A DNA stretch of 64,000 bases from Arsenophonus sp052174535 (GCA_052174535.1 JBQMRQ010000062.1:6631-70630), one strand, 5' to 3'; counted from the first letter of the stretch, positions 39,485 through 51,428 are shown. A program made the numbers and translations. The notes: generated by a model from the letters alone, not told the origin.

Positions 39485-39885
39485 CAGAGGATATTTGGAC
39501 CCAATAATTATTGGGTGACTTTTAGAATAAATAGAAGATAAATTAGATACTGATAAACTCTATTCCTTCCCTGAATTATATCAATCATTAAATTGCATAC
39601 TTGCATTATTACATTTATATCAATTATCTGGTTACTTACTTCAACTCAATAGTATTTAGTTGATTACTAATAGCATCATTAACTCACGTAATCTACCATC
39701 TACTTAGATAAGTTTACATCAATTATTTCAAAATGAACAGCAACCTAAACTAGTAAAAAAGTATTTTTTCATCTTGATTTTTATCAAAAAAATATTTTTT
39801 TGCTGATAATGAAATGTTGAACTCTTGAATTAGGGGAATATGCTACCTGATTGCGATATGACATTTGCTCTGAATAACGTTATTT
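39485..39885 (+). pseudogene. thiK: thiK (thiamine kinase, ycfN) fossil
   Basis: Broken frames read FLPELYQSLNCILALLHLYQ and GYLLQLNSI (family: L-P-x-x-x-x-L-A-x-L-L-x-x-L-H ... G-x-x-x-x-L-L-P). Then come FFHLDFYQKNIFLL, the remnant of the kinase catalytic P-L-H-x-D-V-H-A-G-N, and LELGEYAT, LRYDIC (family L-I-D-W-E-Y-A-x-x-G-D-I-A). The order is colinear and the gene lies in the lpoB-thiK slot known from E. coli. The catalytic Asp is readable but the His/Ala-Gly-Asn loop is destroyed. The N-terminal part is not recognisable. nagZ and ycfP have left no trace. Confidence 0.75.
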
Positions 39886-40024
39886 GCAATAAATAGTTAA
39901 GATAAAATATATAAAGTGAATTTTTGCAACACTATTTTTAGTAATTGAATAGTTATAATAATTGTTATAAATTAAAACAAAAAATTATATTGTGGCAGCC
40001 CCCCTCATGAAATTAATTTCTACA

Positions 40025-40088
40025 GATCCCGAAAGATAGTATAGTTTTTTAAATAATTCAAGTTTAACTTTAAACCAATCTTAATGAG
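40025..40088 (+). repeat. Repeat family B, left end, split by IS256
   Basis: The family B left-end signature ('gatagtatagttttttaaat', 'caagtttaactttaaaccaa') occupies this stretch and breaks off at 'accaatctt'. The sequence resumes at about 41,545 ('atagactacaatg..attgtactatcc') after an IS256-family relic. In the copy at 63,020-63,110 the two parts are contiguous. The IS256 copy was therefore inserted about 60 bases inside this repeat. Confidence 0.6.
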
Positions 40089-40089
40089 T

Positions 40090-41540
40090 TATTAGAAAAT
40101 CTAAGTGCATAGAGCGGTTAGGCTAAGGTGCATTTTGATGCTTCATGAATCTGTTCTCCATCCTTAAATTGAATGTTATTACCACCACCAGAAGTTAGCA
40201 GATTAAATCCTATTAGCCAGTTTTAATTTTTTAAAGAAAACGAGAGCAACTTAGATACCATTAAAATGGTTATCTTTTTTAAACTACAGTACTTCGTATG
40301 TCAGATTCGTAGGGTTACTGTCACAAAATCCGATTTAATCAGATTAGGTTGTTCTTAATTAACGGGATGGAAGGTCCCTTACTAAACACTCATACAGAGT
40401 GCACTGATGGAAAGTCATAGACTACTAGTAGCTCTTCTCACTTTTTCTACAGCTTATTCATTGCTACAAGAGATACATAGCTATAAAAACTTTTCTAACA
40501 ATTCATCAAACTTTATTAGTAATATTGCAGCTTTCTCTGCCAAGCTCTTCTCACAACAGAAAAGCTTAGGCTTAACTTTCGGTTTGAATGCTTTTTAAGA
40601 GTAATTTAGTACCAACGCTGTTTTGTGTACCCAATAGCGTTATCGGTGCTTCGCCAGTGGGAATATCTTTGCCATTGCATTCCAAAAACCAAGCACCGTA
40701 CAACCGTACCAATCATAGAAGATACGATTAAGCACATACTCGCAGCTCACCTGAGCAATGAGACTCAGTTTACTTCTGGTTATAAATAACTATTTTCGAT
40801 AACTATGATTCTCCTTATGTCCATGTAGTGATGCCAATAATTGGTAGTAGTCAAAAAGAACCGGTTTTTCCTAACAAAACAGTATATTTCTTCAGTCAAG
40901 AAATAAACATAACAGTATCATTTAAATCAGAGAGCTACCATTTCTTGCACTCTTTAAGTCATTACTGTTTCAGTATGCTGATAGTACTTAGCAATAGAGA
41001 CTATGTGCTTTTACTTAAAAGCAGCTCATGGCTTCGTAAATATAACCGGTGGATAACATCTTCTTCCTTGCAAGTAACAAAATCATGGTAGCAGATCTTA
41101 TCCGCTTTTTATACGCTTTAGTTAGGGCAGGCAATGGTGAGCTGTTAAGTAATATTCCGTTTTCGCTGGAATTCCTGATCTTAGACATTTCAAATCTCAA
41201 CATCATCAATACTCGTCTATATTGAGTTTGCTGCGGCAAATAATCGTTATACTCGACGGCATAAGACCTCGTTGATAAGAAATTATTAAGCATATTGTTG
41301 CAAGATGCCGTTGCTGGCTCCGGTTTAACCAGCAGGTAGTATCATCTATATCCTGGCACCTTTACAAATAAGTTCATGCAAATAATCAGAATATAATATC
41401 TCATTTGCAGATCCCTGCATAGGGGACTTTCATGGCATATCATCTTTCTGTTGTTGAAGTTGTTGAAATATTTGAAAAATAATAAGCAAGATATGCTACC
41501 TTCCCTGAAACTTCATAACACTAAAATAAATATAACTTAT
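40090..41540 (-). mobile_element. IS256-family relic, minus orientation, nested in repeat B
   Basis: The right terminus reads 'gttattagaaaatctaagtg' and 'cttcatgaatctgttctccat' at 40,095-40,170. The C-terminal transposase region is antisense at 40,400-40,680 and the N-terminal block at 41,180-41,500. The left terminus in reverse, 'aaacttcataacactaaaa', is near 41,510. Frames 40,407-40,598, 40,828-41,091 and 41,015-41,293 are remnants or shadows of it. It splits a repeat B copy. Confidence 0.7.
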
Positions 41541-41544
41541 ATTT

Positions 41545-44005
41545 CATAGACTACAATGAAATTGTACTATCCAATACTGATTGGAATAATTTCTGATTAC
41601 ACAGCTAAAGATATTTATACAGAGTGATTTCAAGCTATTGAGCAGAATTAAGATTCTAGCTTTATAATCTATCTTCATTACACTTCATTAGATTGCTAGA
41701 TCATACCACATAAGCATTCCTTTTAGAATAAATCATCAACTAAGTCGGTATTCAGGTTAAAAATTTTATCACTCTTTAAGAAAAAATTAAAAATCATATC
41801 TCTTCCTAAAAAGAGATAGAATCAATTTATTGGATTTTACTTATAAAGTAAATTTTATCGAAGTAAATGTTATTTAACCTAATAGATCAATTTTAGAATA
41901 TTAATCCTAAGATTATCTTAATGAGCCCTCCTTTTATATCCTATAGATTCTTTTTGACAATAATTCAGTTGCCTTCCTCTCAAGCTGGAAGGATTGATAA
42001 AAATAACCTGTTTCTATATAGCATGCGTTTATATAGATCTGTGCGCAGGAATCTTTTCATCAAAAGAGTGAACTTCGGTTTTTTGCGAGCCATCATCTTT
42101 AGAAACTTATATAATATACCTAGGCAATAGTGTTCCTAGTTAATATTTCGATAAGAAACATATAATCACAGATCATCTAACATGAGTCACTGGAATATGG
42201 CTAATATAGCGCCTGATCATTTATTCCTGCGTCAATGACTGACGTTGGCATTATTTTCAGTATGGATGTAATAATGATGCACAGCATTTCTCCCATTGAT
42301 AACTCCTCAATTTTTACATAGATACCTGAGAGCTATTTAAAATAAAGTATGAAGTATTCCACTCTATCACATCCACCTATTCCGTCTTTTTAGAAAAGTA
42401 TACTTTCCAGTAACATTTCTGTATTGCACTTTTAAGTAACCCGGCCACTGATTCCTGGTACAGATGTACCTAAAAACAAGAAGACCTATTTGGATTTATC
42501 AGGTTATAGATGTATAATGCAGCAAGCAGATCATGGGGCAACCTCGCTAGATTTTTTCGATTTCTCTTTCTTGAGAATAGCTTATCCTATACAACATGTT
42601 AACATCTAAATCCCTATGAGGGATTGAGATATTAACATGCAAATATTGATTGAATTATCGATCATAAGTATACAAAGCATAAGAATAGCAGTTTCGATAT
42701 TCTGTTTTTCGTGCTTACTGCTACAGCATAGCGTAAGTTGTTTGATAACGTAAACCAGAGCATTGAGTAGAAATAACAACCAGTTATTGTTGAAATGGCA
42801 AAGAAGATGGGTATAGTAAAAGTAATGTACTGCTACTTGTAGTTAGATACTATAAACTTATTGTGCTAATTTACTGCTCAGTAACTTTGACGCCATATGA
42901 ACTACAAGATTTTATTTTATAGATTTAGCAGAGAAGCATCGGTGAACCCTTCCATGTTAAGAAGGGTTGTTGGTAAAATCCTTTATACTGCATGAAAGAT
43001 TTTTGTTACAGAGGTTGCTATTAGCAGTAAATATTCATATAGATCAAAGCAACTTTTTACTTACTCCATCCAAAGATAAAGCTACGTCTCATTAGTTAAC
43101 TCAGAGACAATTTATTGTATAATATCCATATCATGCATTTAATCAACTTATTCTACTTTATCTTACCTATACTATCACAGTGAAGATGTTATCCGCTAGT
43201 AGTAAGATACCCCCAAAAACTACAGTATTAATTAGGATTATAGCGATATAGTTATGAAATCCTTGATTATAGAAAACTATTTAACAATCGTACTAGAAAT
43301 CCTCTTTCGAAACTGTATTACAAAGATAAAAGTTTAGTTATCTTCGATATATGTTAAATAGATTGACTATACGGGAGTCAACAAAACAAATAAGCATTAA
43401 TTTAAAACAGTGTTTATATGACGTTACTGCTTTCTTGATTTAGCAGAAACAGTCAACTTAAGTACGCTAAGTAGTATTATTGAAATTTATTAAATATTCT
43501 TCCTAAATTTTTTAAAGGAAAGCGTTATATTCCACATAGAAAAAGCAGATAAAGATGGGAGAGAAGAAAATAAAAAAAATAACGAATCACGGTCTTTATT
43601 GCCTGAAATCAATAAGGTCATATTAGGAATTACATTCCTAAATAGTTTAATGTATAGTAAAGTGTGTATTAGCCGCTTTCTTGAGATAATTATTAGTAAA
43701 GAGTCCATCTTTTACTTGGAATAGAGAAAAATCGTATGGAAATCCTTTGCCAACAATCATAAAATTAGGCGCAATAGCCAAAAATAAGGTTGGTAACTAG
43801 AGATTATTTTGATAAATAATTCCACGTTTAAAATGTGAATAGTTATATTAGCCGATTAAAAGATAGCTTAGCAAACTTCATAATAAAGGAACATTTATTT
43901 ATCGAATAATTTAGGATAGAGAAGATAGTTTAAAACCATAATAATTGAAATACAGACATGACTACAAATTGCTCTGCGAATAAAGCAATAACCTTTTTTA
44001 ACATA
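41545..44005 (+). repeat. Repeat family B, longest copy
   Basis: About 2.46 kb, which together with 40,025-40,088 makes an element near 2.5 kb. The left 0.9 kb matches 63,080-64,000; the right 0.75 kb matches 2,680-3,205. The copy ends about 125 bases before ndh. No intact gene remains; frames 41,921-42,130 and 43,490-43,708 are short and not shared by the other copies. Length, several copies and two orientations argue for a dead mobile element. I could not assign it to an IS family or a group II intron. Confidence 0.55.
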
Positions 44006-44129
44006 GCTAAAATAACTAACTAAATTGATTTTAATTAATTTAGATATGAAAAAATAATCATCTATGATATATTTTAATAAATAATTATTAATTTATTTAA
44101 AAAATATTATATATGATAAGGTAGTTATA

Positions 44130-45431
44130 ATGACCTCAAAAACTAAAATTATTATTGTCGGTGGTGGGGCAGGAGGATTGGAACTTGCAACCAAATTAGG
44201 GAATAAATTAAGGAGCAAGAATAAAGCTGAGATTATATTAGTTGATTGCAATAAAAGCCATTTATGGAAACCCCTGCTGCATGAAGTTGCAGCAGGATCT
44301 TTAGATGACGGTGTTGATGCTTTAAGTTACATGGCACATGCTCATAATCACTATTTTCATTTTCAATTAGGTCAATTGACCAATATTAATCGTGATAATA
44401 AAACTATTACACTCTCAGCGATACATGATAAGGAAGGTCAACTTTTAGTTCCAGAACGACAATTAAATTTTGATCTTTTAGTAATAGCACTAGGTAGTGT
44501 ATCTAATGATTTTGGTATCGCCGGTGTAAAAGAGCATTGTATTTTCCTGGATAATCCTCAGCAAGCTTTTCGTTTTCATGAAAAGATGCTGAATTTATTT
44601 CTTAGATACTCAGCACACCATAAATCGAATGATAAGATTAATATTGCAATTATTGGTGGTGGCGCAACTGGGGTGGAACTATCTGCTGAACTCTATAATG
44701 TTATCGAGCAATTAACCAGTTATGGTTTTGAAGGCTTGAATAAAGAAGCACTTCATGTAACCCTAATTGAGGCTGGTGAACGTATATTACCAGCACTGCC
44801 TATACGAGTCTCAACAGCTGCACATCATAAATTAATTAAATTAGGTGTTCGCATTTTAACACAAACTATAGTAACTAGTACGGATAGCGATGGTCTTAAC
44901 ATTAAATCAGCAGAAAAAATTAATGTCGATCTGATAGTTTGGGCAGCAGGCATTAAAGTACCTGATTTTATGCATCAAATTGGTGGTTTAGAAACCAATC
45001 AAATTAATCAATTAGTGGTTAATACAACACTACAAACGACGCTAGATAGTTCCATTTTTGCGATTGGTGATTGTGCCTCTTGCTCTAAAAAAGAGGGGGG
45101 ATTTGTGCCTTCACGCGCTCAAGCTGCACATCAAATGGCCACTTTATGTTATAAAAATATCCTCGCTTTACTTGAACATAAAGAATTGCAAGAATATATC
45201 TATAAAGATTATGGCTCTTTAGTCTCATTGTCTCGTTTTAATACGATTGGCAATCTAATGGGAAATTTAGTGTGCGGGAATATGACAGTTGAAGGAAAAA
45301 TTGCTCGTATCGTCTATATTTTACTTTATCGCATGCATCAAGTAGCGTTACACGGTTATATTAAAACTGGATTGATGATGCTAGTGGGTAGTATTAATCG
45401 AATCATTCGACCTAGATTAAAATTACACTAA
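44130..45431 (+). CDS. ndh: NADH dehydrogenase II
   Basis: A non-proton-pumping, membrane-associated NADH:quinone oxidoreductase, 433 residues (E. coli 434). The FAD-binding motif GGGAGGLELATKLG lies at the N terminus. A second Rossmann motif for NADH, IGGGATGVELSAELYN, lies near residue 178. The FAD-contact segment is IFAIGDCASC and the C-terminal membrane-anchoring region LLYRMHQVALHGYIKTG is present. Gene order lpoB...ndh...mfd follows E. coli with the intervening genes lost. GATAAGG precedes the start. Confidence 0.96.
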   Translation: MTSKTKIIIVGGGAGGLELATKLGNKLRSKNKAEIILVDCNKSHLWKPLLHEVAAGSLDDGVDALSYMAHAHNHYFHFQLGQLTNINRDNKTITLSAIHDKEGQLLVPERQLNFDLLVIALGSVSNDFGIAGVKEHCIFLDNPQQAFRFHEKMLNLFLRYSAHHKSNDKINIAIIGGGATGVELSAELYNVIEQLTSYGFEGLNKEALHVTLIEAGERILPALPIRVSTAAHHKLIKLGVRILTQTIVTSTDSDGLNIKSAEKINVDLIVWAAGIKVPDFMHQIGGLETNQINQLVVNTTLQTTLDSSIFAIGDCASCSKKEGGFVPSRAQAAHQMATLCYKNILALLEHKELQEYIYKDYGSLVSLSRFNTIGNLMGNLVCGNMTVEGKIARIVYILLYRMHQVALHGYIKTGLMMLVGSINRIIRPRLKLH

Positions 45432-45529
45432 CTGTTTACTTCCGAATCATTACATTATAATAGAGACCCTCATTGCACCTCTATTCATAGAATAAATAAC
45501 TATCCAGAGAGTATATTAAGAGAAATATC
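45432..45529. other. Short ndh 3' flank
   Basis: A stem AATAGAG/CTCTATT lies about 25 bases after the ndh stop but lacks a T-run. No better terminator was seen before the repeat begins. Confidence 0.3.
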
Positions 45530-45955
45530 ATAAGAAGACTCCATTTTCAAACAACTACAACACCTAAAATCAGTTTTGCTCTTTAAACTAGCAAAGAGCT
45601 TACATCTACTTTTACTAAGTATTATGAAATATCTCTAAATTTTTTGTTCATAAAGAGAAGACAAGATAATGTTTGATGATAACAGCCATATTCCTTATCA
45701 TTTGCCTACGACTCTTTCACTAGATTAAAAATCGTAGTTATTTCCTGTGAAAAATTTTTCTCTCTCGATAAATCTGCTAGTAGTCGTATGCGAATTCCTA
45801 AACTCCATTATATCTCTATCTGATCTGGATTGCTGTTTACAAAAAGCAGAAGTGAGGATTTGCGTGAAATGAAGAAAGAATTTTCCGAAGCCGTTCCATA
45901 AAGCGTTTAAAAACTAAAAACTTAGTTATCTGAACCTAGATGTGAATATCTTAAG
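45530..45955. repeat. Repeat family C copy
   Basis: Matches 6,826-7,284 over its whole length with many substitutions and indels; shared blocks are listed for that copy. Followed directly by an IS256 relic. No intact frame. Confidence 0.5.
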
Positions 45956-45959
45956 TTAT

Positions 45960-47375
45960 GATAATTCTAGTGTATGGGATTTCGGAGATCATCCGTATCC
46001 TGCTTATTATTTTATAAATTATTTTAATAATTGAGAGATGATATGCTATGATGATATGATATGAAAGGCCACTCTATGAGGTATCCACAAAATTAGATAT
46101 TATCTATGATCCATTGCATGAATTTATTTGCAATACTACTGGAAGAGCTAATGGCACTCATCTTTAAAAATGAGCTCTAAAACAATTCTGCGATAACATC
46201 ATGAACACAACTTGTTGACGTTCGTGTCCATATTGATCGAACGTAACGGTTATTTGCCGCAGCGAACTTATAAGACTAGTATTGGGGATGTTGAGATTAA
46301 TTGCCTAAGATTATAGGGGGTCGCAGTGACGATAGAATATCCTTCAAGAATCTCTCTGCTGCTCCTATATCTGAATCGCATAAAAATCGGCTAAGAGTTG
46401 TTACTATAAGCTGTGTATATGAAAGACATCTTAACTAGTAATTTTCATAAAGCTCCTTGAAGTGCTTATTAATGAAAAGCACATGATCTTCTCTGGAAAT
46501 ATCCCATCAGCAAAATAAAACAGCAACATCTTAAATAGTATTTATAATACTAGCTGCGTGATTTAGTGATATGCGTTATATTTATTTATTAGCTGAAAGC
46601 ATATGTCATTCTATTAGGCAAGCTGATCGCCTTTGACTTCTAATTAATATTGGTAGCACTACGCATAGATATAGAGAAGGGAATTTCGGTCAAAAATACT
46701 TATCGAGTATTAGAAGCGCGCTTGGCTGAACTTCTAGATGACCACGAACACGTGGTTAAAACTGTAGCTCCATGTTTGCTACGCAGACGGTACACACCCC
46801 CTCTTGATTTTTAGAATAGAAATGGTAAAGATATTGCTTAGCATACAGAATAAATGCTGTTTAGTGGTGCATAAAGCATCTAATGCATTACTTTCACTCT
46901 CTAAAAATATGCAGCACTGAAAGTTAAGGAAGAACTCTTGCCCGGGGGGCTTTCAGGTTACCAGAGAAAGCCGTGATGTCGCTAATAAATCGCTTAATGC
47001 TTTATTGGAAAGATTTTCAGCGTATGCTGCAGTGATGATCATGCTGTAAAAAATAAAGAAAAACGACTAAGACTTTACGAGTGTCTGTCAGTGCGCTAGG
47101 CACATCAATAAAAATAACAAATCCAATTGAATCTGCTTTTATGACAGTGAGAATACAGAGTCGATTTCAAATTACTGCAGTTCAAAAACTAACTACTTCA
47201 ATTCTATTTAAGTTTCTACAATCTACTCAAAAAAAGCTATAACCGCGGATAATAGGATTTTACCTGGTTGACTCTAGTAATCAACAGCGTCTATTCTAAA
47301 GATAAAACAGATTTACGAAGTATCAGAGTGGAATTTAGCCTGACCGTAATACACAAATTTCTAAATTTAATATAT
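45960..47375 (+). mobile_element. IS256-family relic, near full length
   Basis: The left terminus is 'tagtgtatgggatttcgg' at about 45,970. The N-terminal block ('attgagagatgatatgctatg', 'aacggttatttgccgcagcgaac') and the C-terminal block at 46,880-47,300 follow, and the right end contains 'acgaagtatcagagtggaat' at 47,315-47,335. All frames are broken. Confidence 0.7.
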
Positions 47376-47384
47376 TTTAAAATA

Positions 47385-47880
47385 CCGATTAAAACTTTAC
47401 GACATTATCTTTTTTTGTAGATACAGATCGAACTACTCAGTTGTTTCTTATTCGTCTTATAAGACCGTGATTAATGCTCAATGCTTTTAGATGATCTTAA
47501 GTGAACATACCCCTATAGCTCTTCATCGAATACTTAGAAATAATGTAATGAATTTACAGACCTTTTTCTTAACCTAAGAAAAGGTTAAACCACCAGAAAA
47601 AGGAAATTTAACTATTGTGTGCAGTGCTCGATATAGAGCACAAAGTTAGTTCGCTGATGAATACTAAAACGAATGGTCTAGTTTATCGATTCAATATTAT
47701 ATGAAAATAGACTAAAAACCATCATTTTAATTTTTGTTAAGATCTTGATATCACTCTACATCGATATTATTAGTTATACAATAAGAAATTAGTAAATCAG
47801 TTTTAATTAATAAAATTCCATTGAATCTACGAAAATTGCTTTAAAGTTAAACCTGAATTATTTAATAAAATATAATGTTC
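47385..47880 (-). repeat. Repeat family B, left part, minus orientation
   Basis: The reverse complement from 47,880 downward reads the family B left-end signature (T-rich run, 'aataattcaggtttaacttt') followed by 'gattcaatggaattttatta', comparable to 63,030-63,130. The match fades toward 47,400. The repeat end abuts the mfd terminator hairpin. Confidence 0.45.
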
Positions 47881-47895
47881 TTTCCTAGAAAGAAC
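47877..47895 (-). terminator. Likely mfd terminator hairpin
   Basis: GTTCTTTC and GAAAGAAC form an 8-bp stem around CTA. On the minus strand it is followed by an A/T-rich stretch with short T-runs. It lies 93 bases beyond the mfd stop and touches the end of a repeat B copy. Confidence 0.5.
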
Positions 47896-47987
47896 AACTA
47901 ATTTACATCGATCATCATTAACAATACTAGATTTGATATTAACCATCACCTTCTTGTTGTAAGCAACATAAGAAACGATAAATTAAT

Positions 47988-50900
47988 TTATACTTGATGT
48001 AACTGAAAATTAGTTATTAACTTCCTAATAAAAGCAAGCCTTTCAGAATAATTAATTAGTGGTTTAATAAATTTTAATTTATTAGGCCCATCTAGTCGAT
48101 AGATATCAGCTGAGTTTTGCAATAACTCAATAAGAAAAGTTGGATTTACTTTATTTTGCTTACTAAATTCAATAAATCCTCCTTTTTCATTAGCTTCTAT
48201 TCGTTTAATACCTAATGCTTGTCCATGCATCTGGATATCAGTAGTTTGGATTAATTGTTTACAAGCATCAGGCAACTTACCAAAACGATTAATAAGTTCA
48301 ATTTTTAACTCATCTAATTCATTGCTATTTTTGGCACTGGCTATTCTTTTATAAAAAGATAATCTAAGATTCACATCGGTAATATAGTCATCCGGCAATA
48401 GTACAGGCATTCTTAATTCAATTTCAGTCTGTTGACTGATAAGCTCCCTTAAAGAAGGTTCCTTGCCTTGCTTTAAAGCCTCAACAGCGTTTTCAAGAAG
48501 TTCCATATAAAGTGTAAATCCGATGGTATTCATCTGTCCGCTTTGTTCTTTACCAAGCAACTCTCCAGCACCACGAATTTCTAAATCATGGGTAGCCAAT
48601 GCAAATCCTGCACCAAGATTTTCTAGCGCTCCGATCACTTCAAGTCTTTTTTGTGCATCATCTGTCATAGCTTTCGGGTGTGGTGTTAAGAGATAAGCAT
48701 AAGCTTGATGATAAGAGCGGCCAACTCTACCACGCAATTGATGTAATTGTGCTAAACCAAAATGATCTGCACGTTCAATAATAATAGTATTAGCAGTAGG
48801 GATATCGATTCCCGTTTCAATAATAGTTGTGCAAATTAATACATTGAAACGCTGATGATGAAAATCGGTCATAACACGTTCCAAATCTCTTTCACGCATT
48901 TTCCCATGAGCAATAACAAAACGCGCTTCAGATACTAGTGATGCCAAACGTTCTTTGGCTTTTTCAATATATTTTACATCATTAAATAGATAATAAACTT
49001 GCCCACCACGTAATATTTCCCGCAAAATCGCTTCCCGCACAATTAAATCATCATATTGACGAACAAAGGTCTTAACGGATAATCGACGAGAAGGCGGAGT
49101 AGCAATAATCGATAGATCACGCATCCCACTCATTGCCATATTAAGAGTTCTAGGAATAGGTGTTGCCGTTAATGTTAGAATATCAACATTAGCTCGTATT
49201 GATTTAATTAACTCTTTCTGGCGAACACCAAAACGGTGTTCTTCATCAACAATTAATAATCCAAGTGATTTCCAACGAAAATCATTTTGTAATAATTTAT
49301 GGGTACCAATTAAGATATCTACCTTACCTTCAGCTACTGCGTTAATAATTTCTTGCTGTTCTTTATTACTACGAAAACGTGATAGCATTTCAATTCGTAC
49401 TGGCCAGTTAGCAAAACGGTCGAGAAAATTATCGAAGTGTTGTTGTGCTAGTAGCGTTGTTGGTATCAATACAGCAACTTGTTGATTATTAGTTATTGCC
49501 AAAAATGCTGCTCGCATAGCCACTTCAGTTTTACCAAAGCCCACATCACCACAAACTAAACGATCCATAGCAATGGGTTGGCACATATCATTTAAAACAG
49601 AATTAATTGCCTGTTCTTGATCAACTGTTGTTTCGAAGGGGAAATCTTGGCAAAAAAGCTGATATTGCATTTTATCATGTTTGAAAGCAAAACCTGGCTT
49701 TATGCTTCGCTGAGCATGAAAATCTAATAACTCTACTGCAACATCGCGAATTTTTTCAGCTGCTTTTTGTTTTGCTTTAGCCCAAACATCACTACCTAAT
49801 TTATGTAATGGTGCACTTTCATCACTACTTCCACTATAACGACTAATTAAATTCAGCGATGAAACCGGAGCATAAAGTTTATCGTTGCCAGCATAAGTGA
49901 GGATCAAGTATTCAGCTTGGATACCCCCTGCGACTAAAGTGGTTAAACCTTGATAACGTCCGACCCCATGTTCAAAGTGAACAACAGGTTGTCCTGGCCG
50001 TAATTCAGCCAGATTACGGATTAATAGGTCAATATTGACCGTTTTGTATTGTTTAGTATGACGTTGAATAACCCGCTTACCTAAAATATCACTTTCACAA
50101 ATGAGGGCTATTTGTTGATCCTGATTAGCAAAACCTTGTTCAGCAGCACCTACTGTGATATAAAAACCTGCATTATTAGTTTTATTCAGAGTTTTAATTT
50201 TAATAGGGTTGATTTTTATCCGCGCTAGTAGCTCTTGTACTATTTCACGTCGTCCTGGACTTGCTGCAGAAAAAATAATTCGGCCAGTAAAATTTCTGCT
50301 AAACTCATCTAGCTTATCAAGCGGGGCTTTATTTTTCTGACTGATACTTAAATCAGGTAAAGCTAAATAGGGTAGGTTAGTATTACCTGATTTTTGAGCA
50401 ACCGGTTTAACTGAAATTTTAATACGTGGCCATGTTTTAAGGGTTTGATTAAGCTGTTCGCTATTTAACCAAAGCGTATCAGGCGGTAGTAGCGGACGCA
50501 TTGGATCAACATTTCGGCTCTCATAGCGCTGATAAGTATCAGTCCAAAATCTATTAGCCATTGCTGCTAAATCTTGTGTTATCAATAAAGTATCATCAGG
50601 AAAGTAATCAAATAAAGAAGATAGTGGATGATTAAAAAAAAGAGGTTGCCAATATTCAATTCCTGCTGGCACTATTTTTTTACTAATTTGTTGATAGATA
50701 TGTTCAGGGTCACGCCGTATATCGAAATATTTACGCCATTGCCTACGAAATAATTCAATAGCTTTATCATCTATTGGGAATTCATGAGCGGGTAGTAAAT
50801 TTATCTGCTCAATTTCGCTGACAGCTAGTTGACTATCAACATTAAAAGTTCTTAAGCTATCAATTTCATCATCAAAAAAGTCAATTCGATATGGATCATT

Positions 50901-51428
50901 ACTGCCCATTGGAAAGAGATCAAGTAATGATCCACGAGTAGTATACTCACCATATTCGAGTACTTGTTCAACATATCGGTAACCGGCTTTATCAAGATTA
51001 TTACGCAACTTTTCAGGTGAAAGCTTGTTCCCCTTATGGATAACCAGTGCATTGCTGATTAAGAAATCAGCAGGGCAAACTTTTTGCATTAATGTATTAA
51101 CCGGAACAATTAATAAACCTTTTGTTAAAGTTGGCAGTCGATAAAGATTAACTAAACGCGTTGAAATAATTTCTTGATGTGGTGAAAAACTATCATAGGG
51201 TAACGTTTCCCAATCCGAAAACATTGTCACTGAATTCTGTGAGAATTGTTGTATTTCATCATATAATTTTAAGGCATTATGTGTATCTTGAGTGATTAAT
51301 ACAACAAGACCTGGATGTCGTTCGACAATATCAGCACACTCAATAGCGGCTGCTGCGCCAATCAGACACCCCAAATGGCGAATATCACCTTGCTGTTTTG
51401 GTAGTTGATAATAATATTTTTCCGACAT
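47988..51428 (-). CDS. mfd: Transcription-repair coupling factor Mfd
   Basis: A DNA translocase that removes stalled RNA polymerase and recruits UvrA; 1,146 residues (E. coli 1,148). The N-terminal UvrB-like region contains VNTLMQKVCP and LEYGEYTTRGSLLDLFP. The RNA-polymerase-interaction domain is around VVHFEHGVGRYQGLTTL. The translocase has Walker A GDVGFGKTEVA, the DEEH box LIVDEEHRFGVRQKE, TATPIPRTLNMAMSGMRDLS, and HQLRGRVGRSYHQAYAYLL. Keeping mfd intact while so many genes are dead is informative about selection on repair. Divergent from lolC. Confidence 0.97.
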   Translation of the reverse strand: MSEKYYYQLPKQQGDIRHLGCLIGAAAAIECADIVERHPGLVVLITQDTHNALKLYDEIQQFSQNSVTMFSDWETLPYDSFSPHQEIISTRLVNLYRLPTLTKGLLIVPVNTLMQKVCPADFLISNALVIHKGNKLSPEKLRNNLDKAGYRYVEQVLEYGEYTTRGSLLDLFPMGSNDPYRIDFFDDEIDSLRTFNVDSQLAVSEIEQINLLPAHEFPIDDKAIELFRRQWRKYFDIRRDPEHIYQQISKKIVPAGIEYWQPLFFNHPLSSLFDYFPDDTLLITQDLAAMANRFWTDTYQRYESRNVDPMRPLLPPDTLWLNSEQLNQTLKTWPRIKISVKPVAQKSGNTNLPYLALPDLSISQKNKAPLDKLDEFSRNFTGRIIFSAASPGRREIVQELLARIKINPIKIKTLNKTNNAGFYITVGAAEQGFANQDQQIALICESDILGKRVIQRHTKQYKTVNIDLLIRNLAELRPGQPVVHFEHGVGRYQGLTTLVAGGIQAEYLILTYAGNDKLYAPVSSLNLISRYSGSSDESAPLHKLGSDVWAKAKQKAAEKIRDVAVELLDFHAQRSIKPGFAFKHDKMQYQLFCQDFPFETTVDQEQAINSVLNDMCQPIAMDRLVCGDVGFGKTEVAMRAAFLAITNNQQVAVLIPTTLLAQQHFDNFLDRFANWPVRIEMLSRFRSNKEQQEIINAVAEGKVDILIGTHKLLQNDFRWKSLGLLIVDEEHRFGVRQKELIKSIRANVDILTLTATPIPRTLNMAMSGMRDLSIIATPPSRRLSVKTFVRQYDDLIVREAILREILRGGQVYYLFNDVKYIEKAKERLASLVSEARFVIAHGKMRERDLERVMTDFHHQRFNVLICTTIIETGIDIPTANTIIIERADHFGLAQLHQLRGRVGRSYHQAYAYLLTPHPKAMTDDAQKRLEVIGALENLGAGFALATHDLEIRGAGELLGKEQSGQMNTIGFTLYMELLENAVEALKQGKEPSLRELISQQTEIELRMPVLLPDDYITDVNLRLSFYKRIASAKNSNELDELKIELINRFGKLPDACKQLIQTTDIQMHGQALGIKRIEANEKGGFIEFSKQNKVNPTFLIELLQNSADIYRLDGPNKLKFIKPLINYSERLAFIRKLITNFQLHQV

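Noticed and set aside
40025..44005. Idea that repeat B is a group II intron
   Set aside because: I could not find a domain V-like hairpin near the right end or reverse-transcriptase motifs; left as unidentified.
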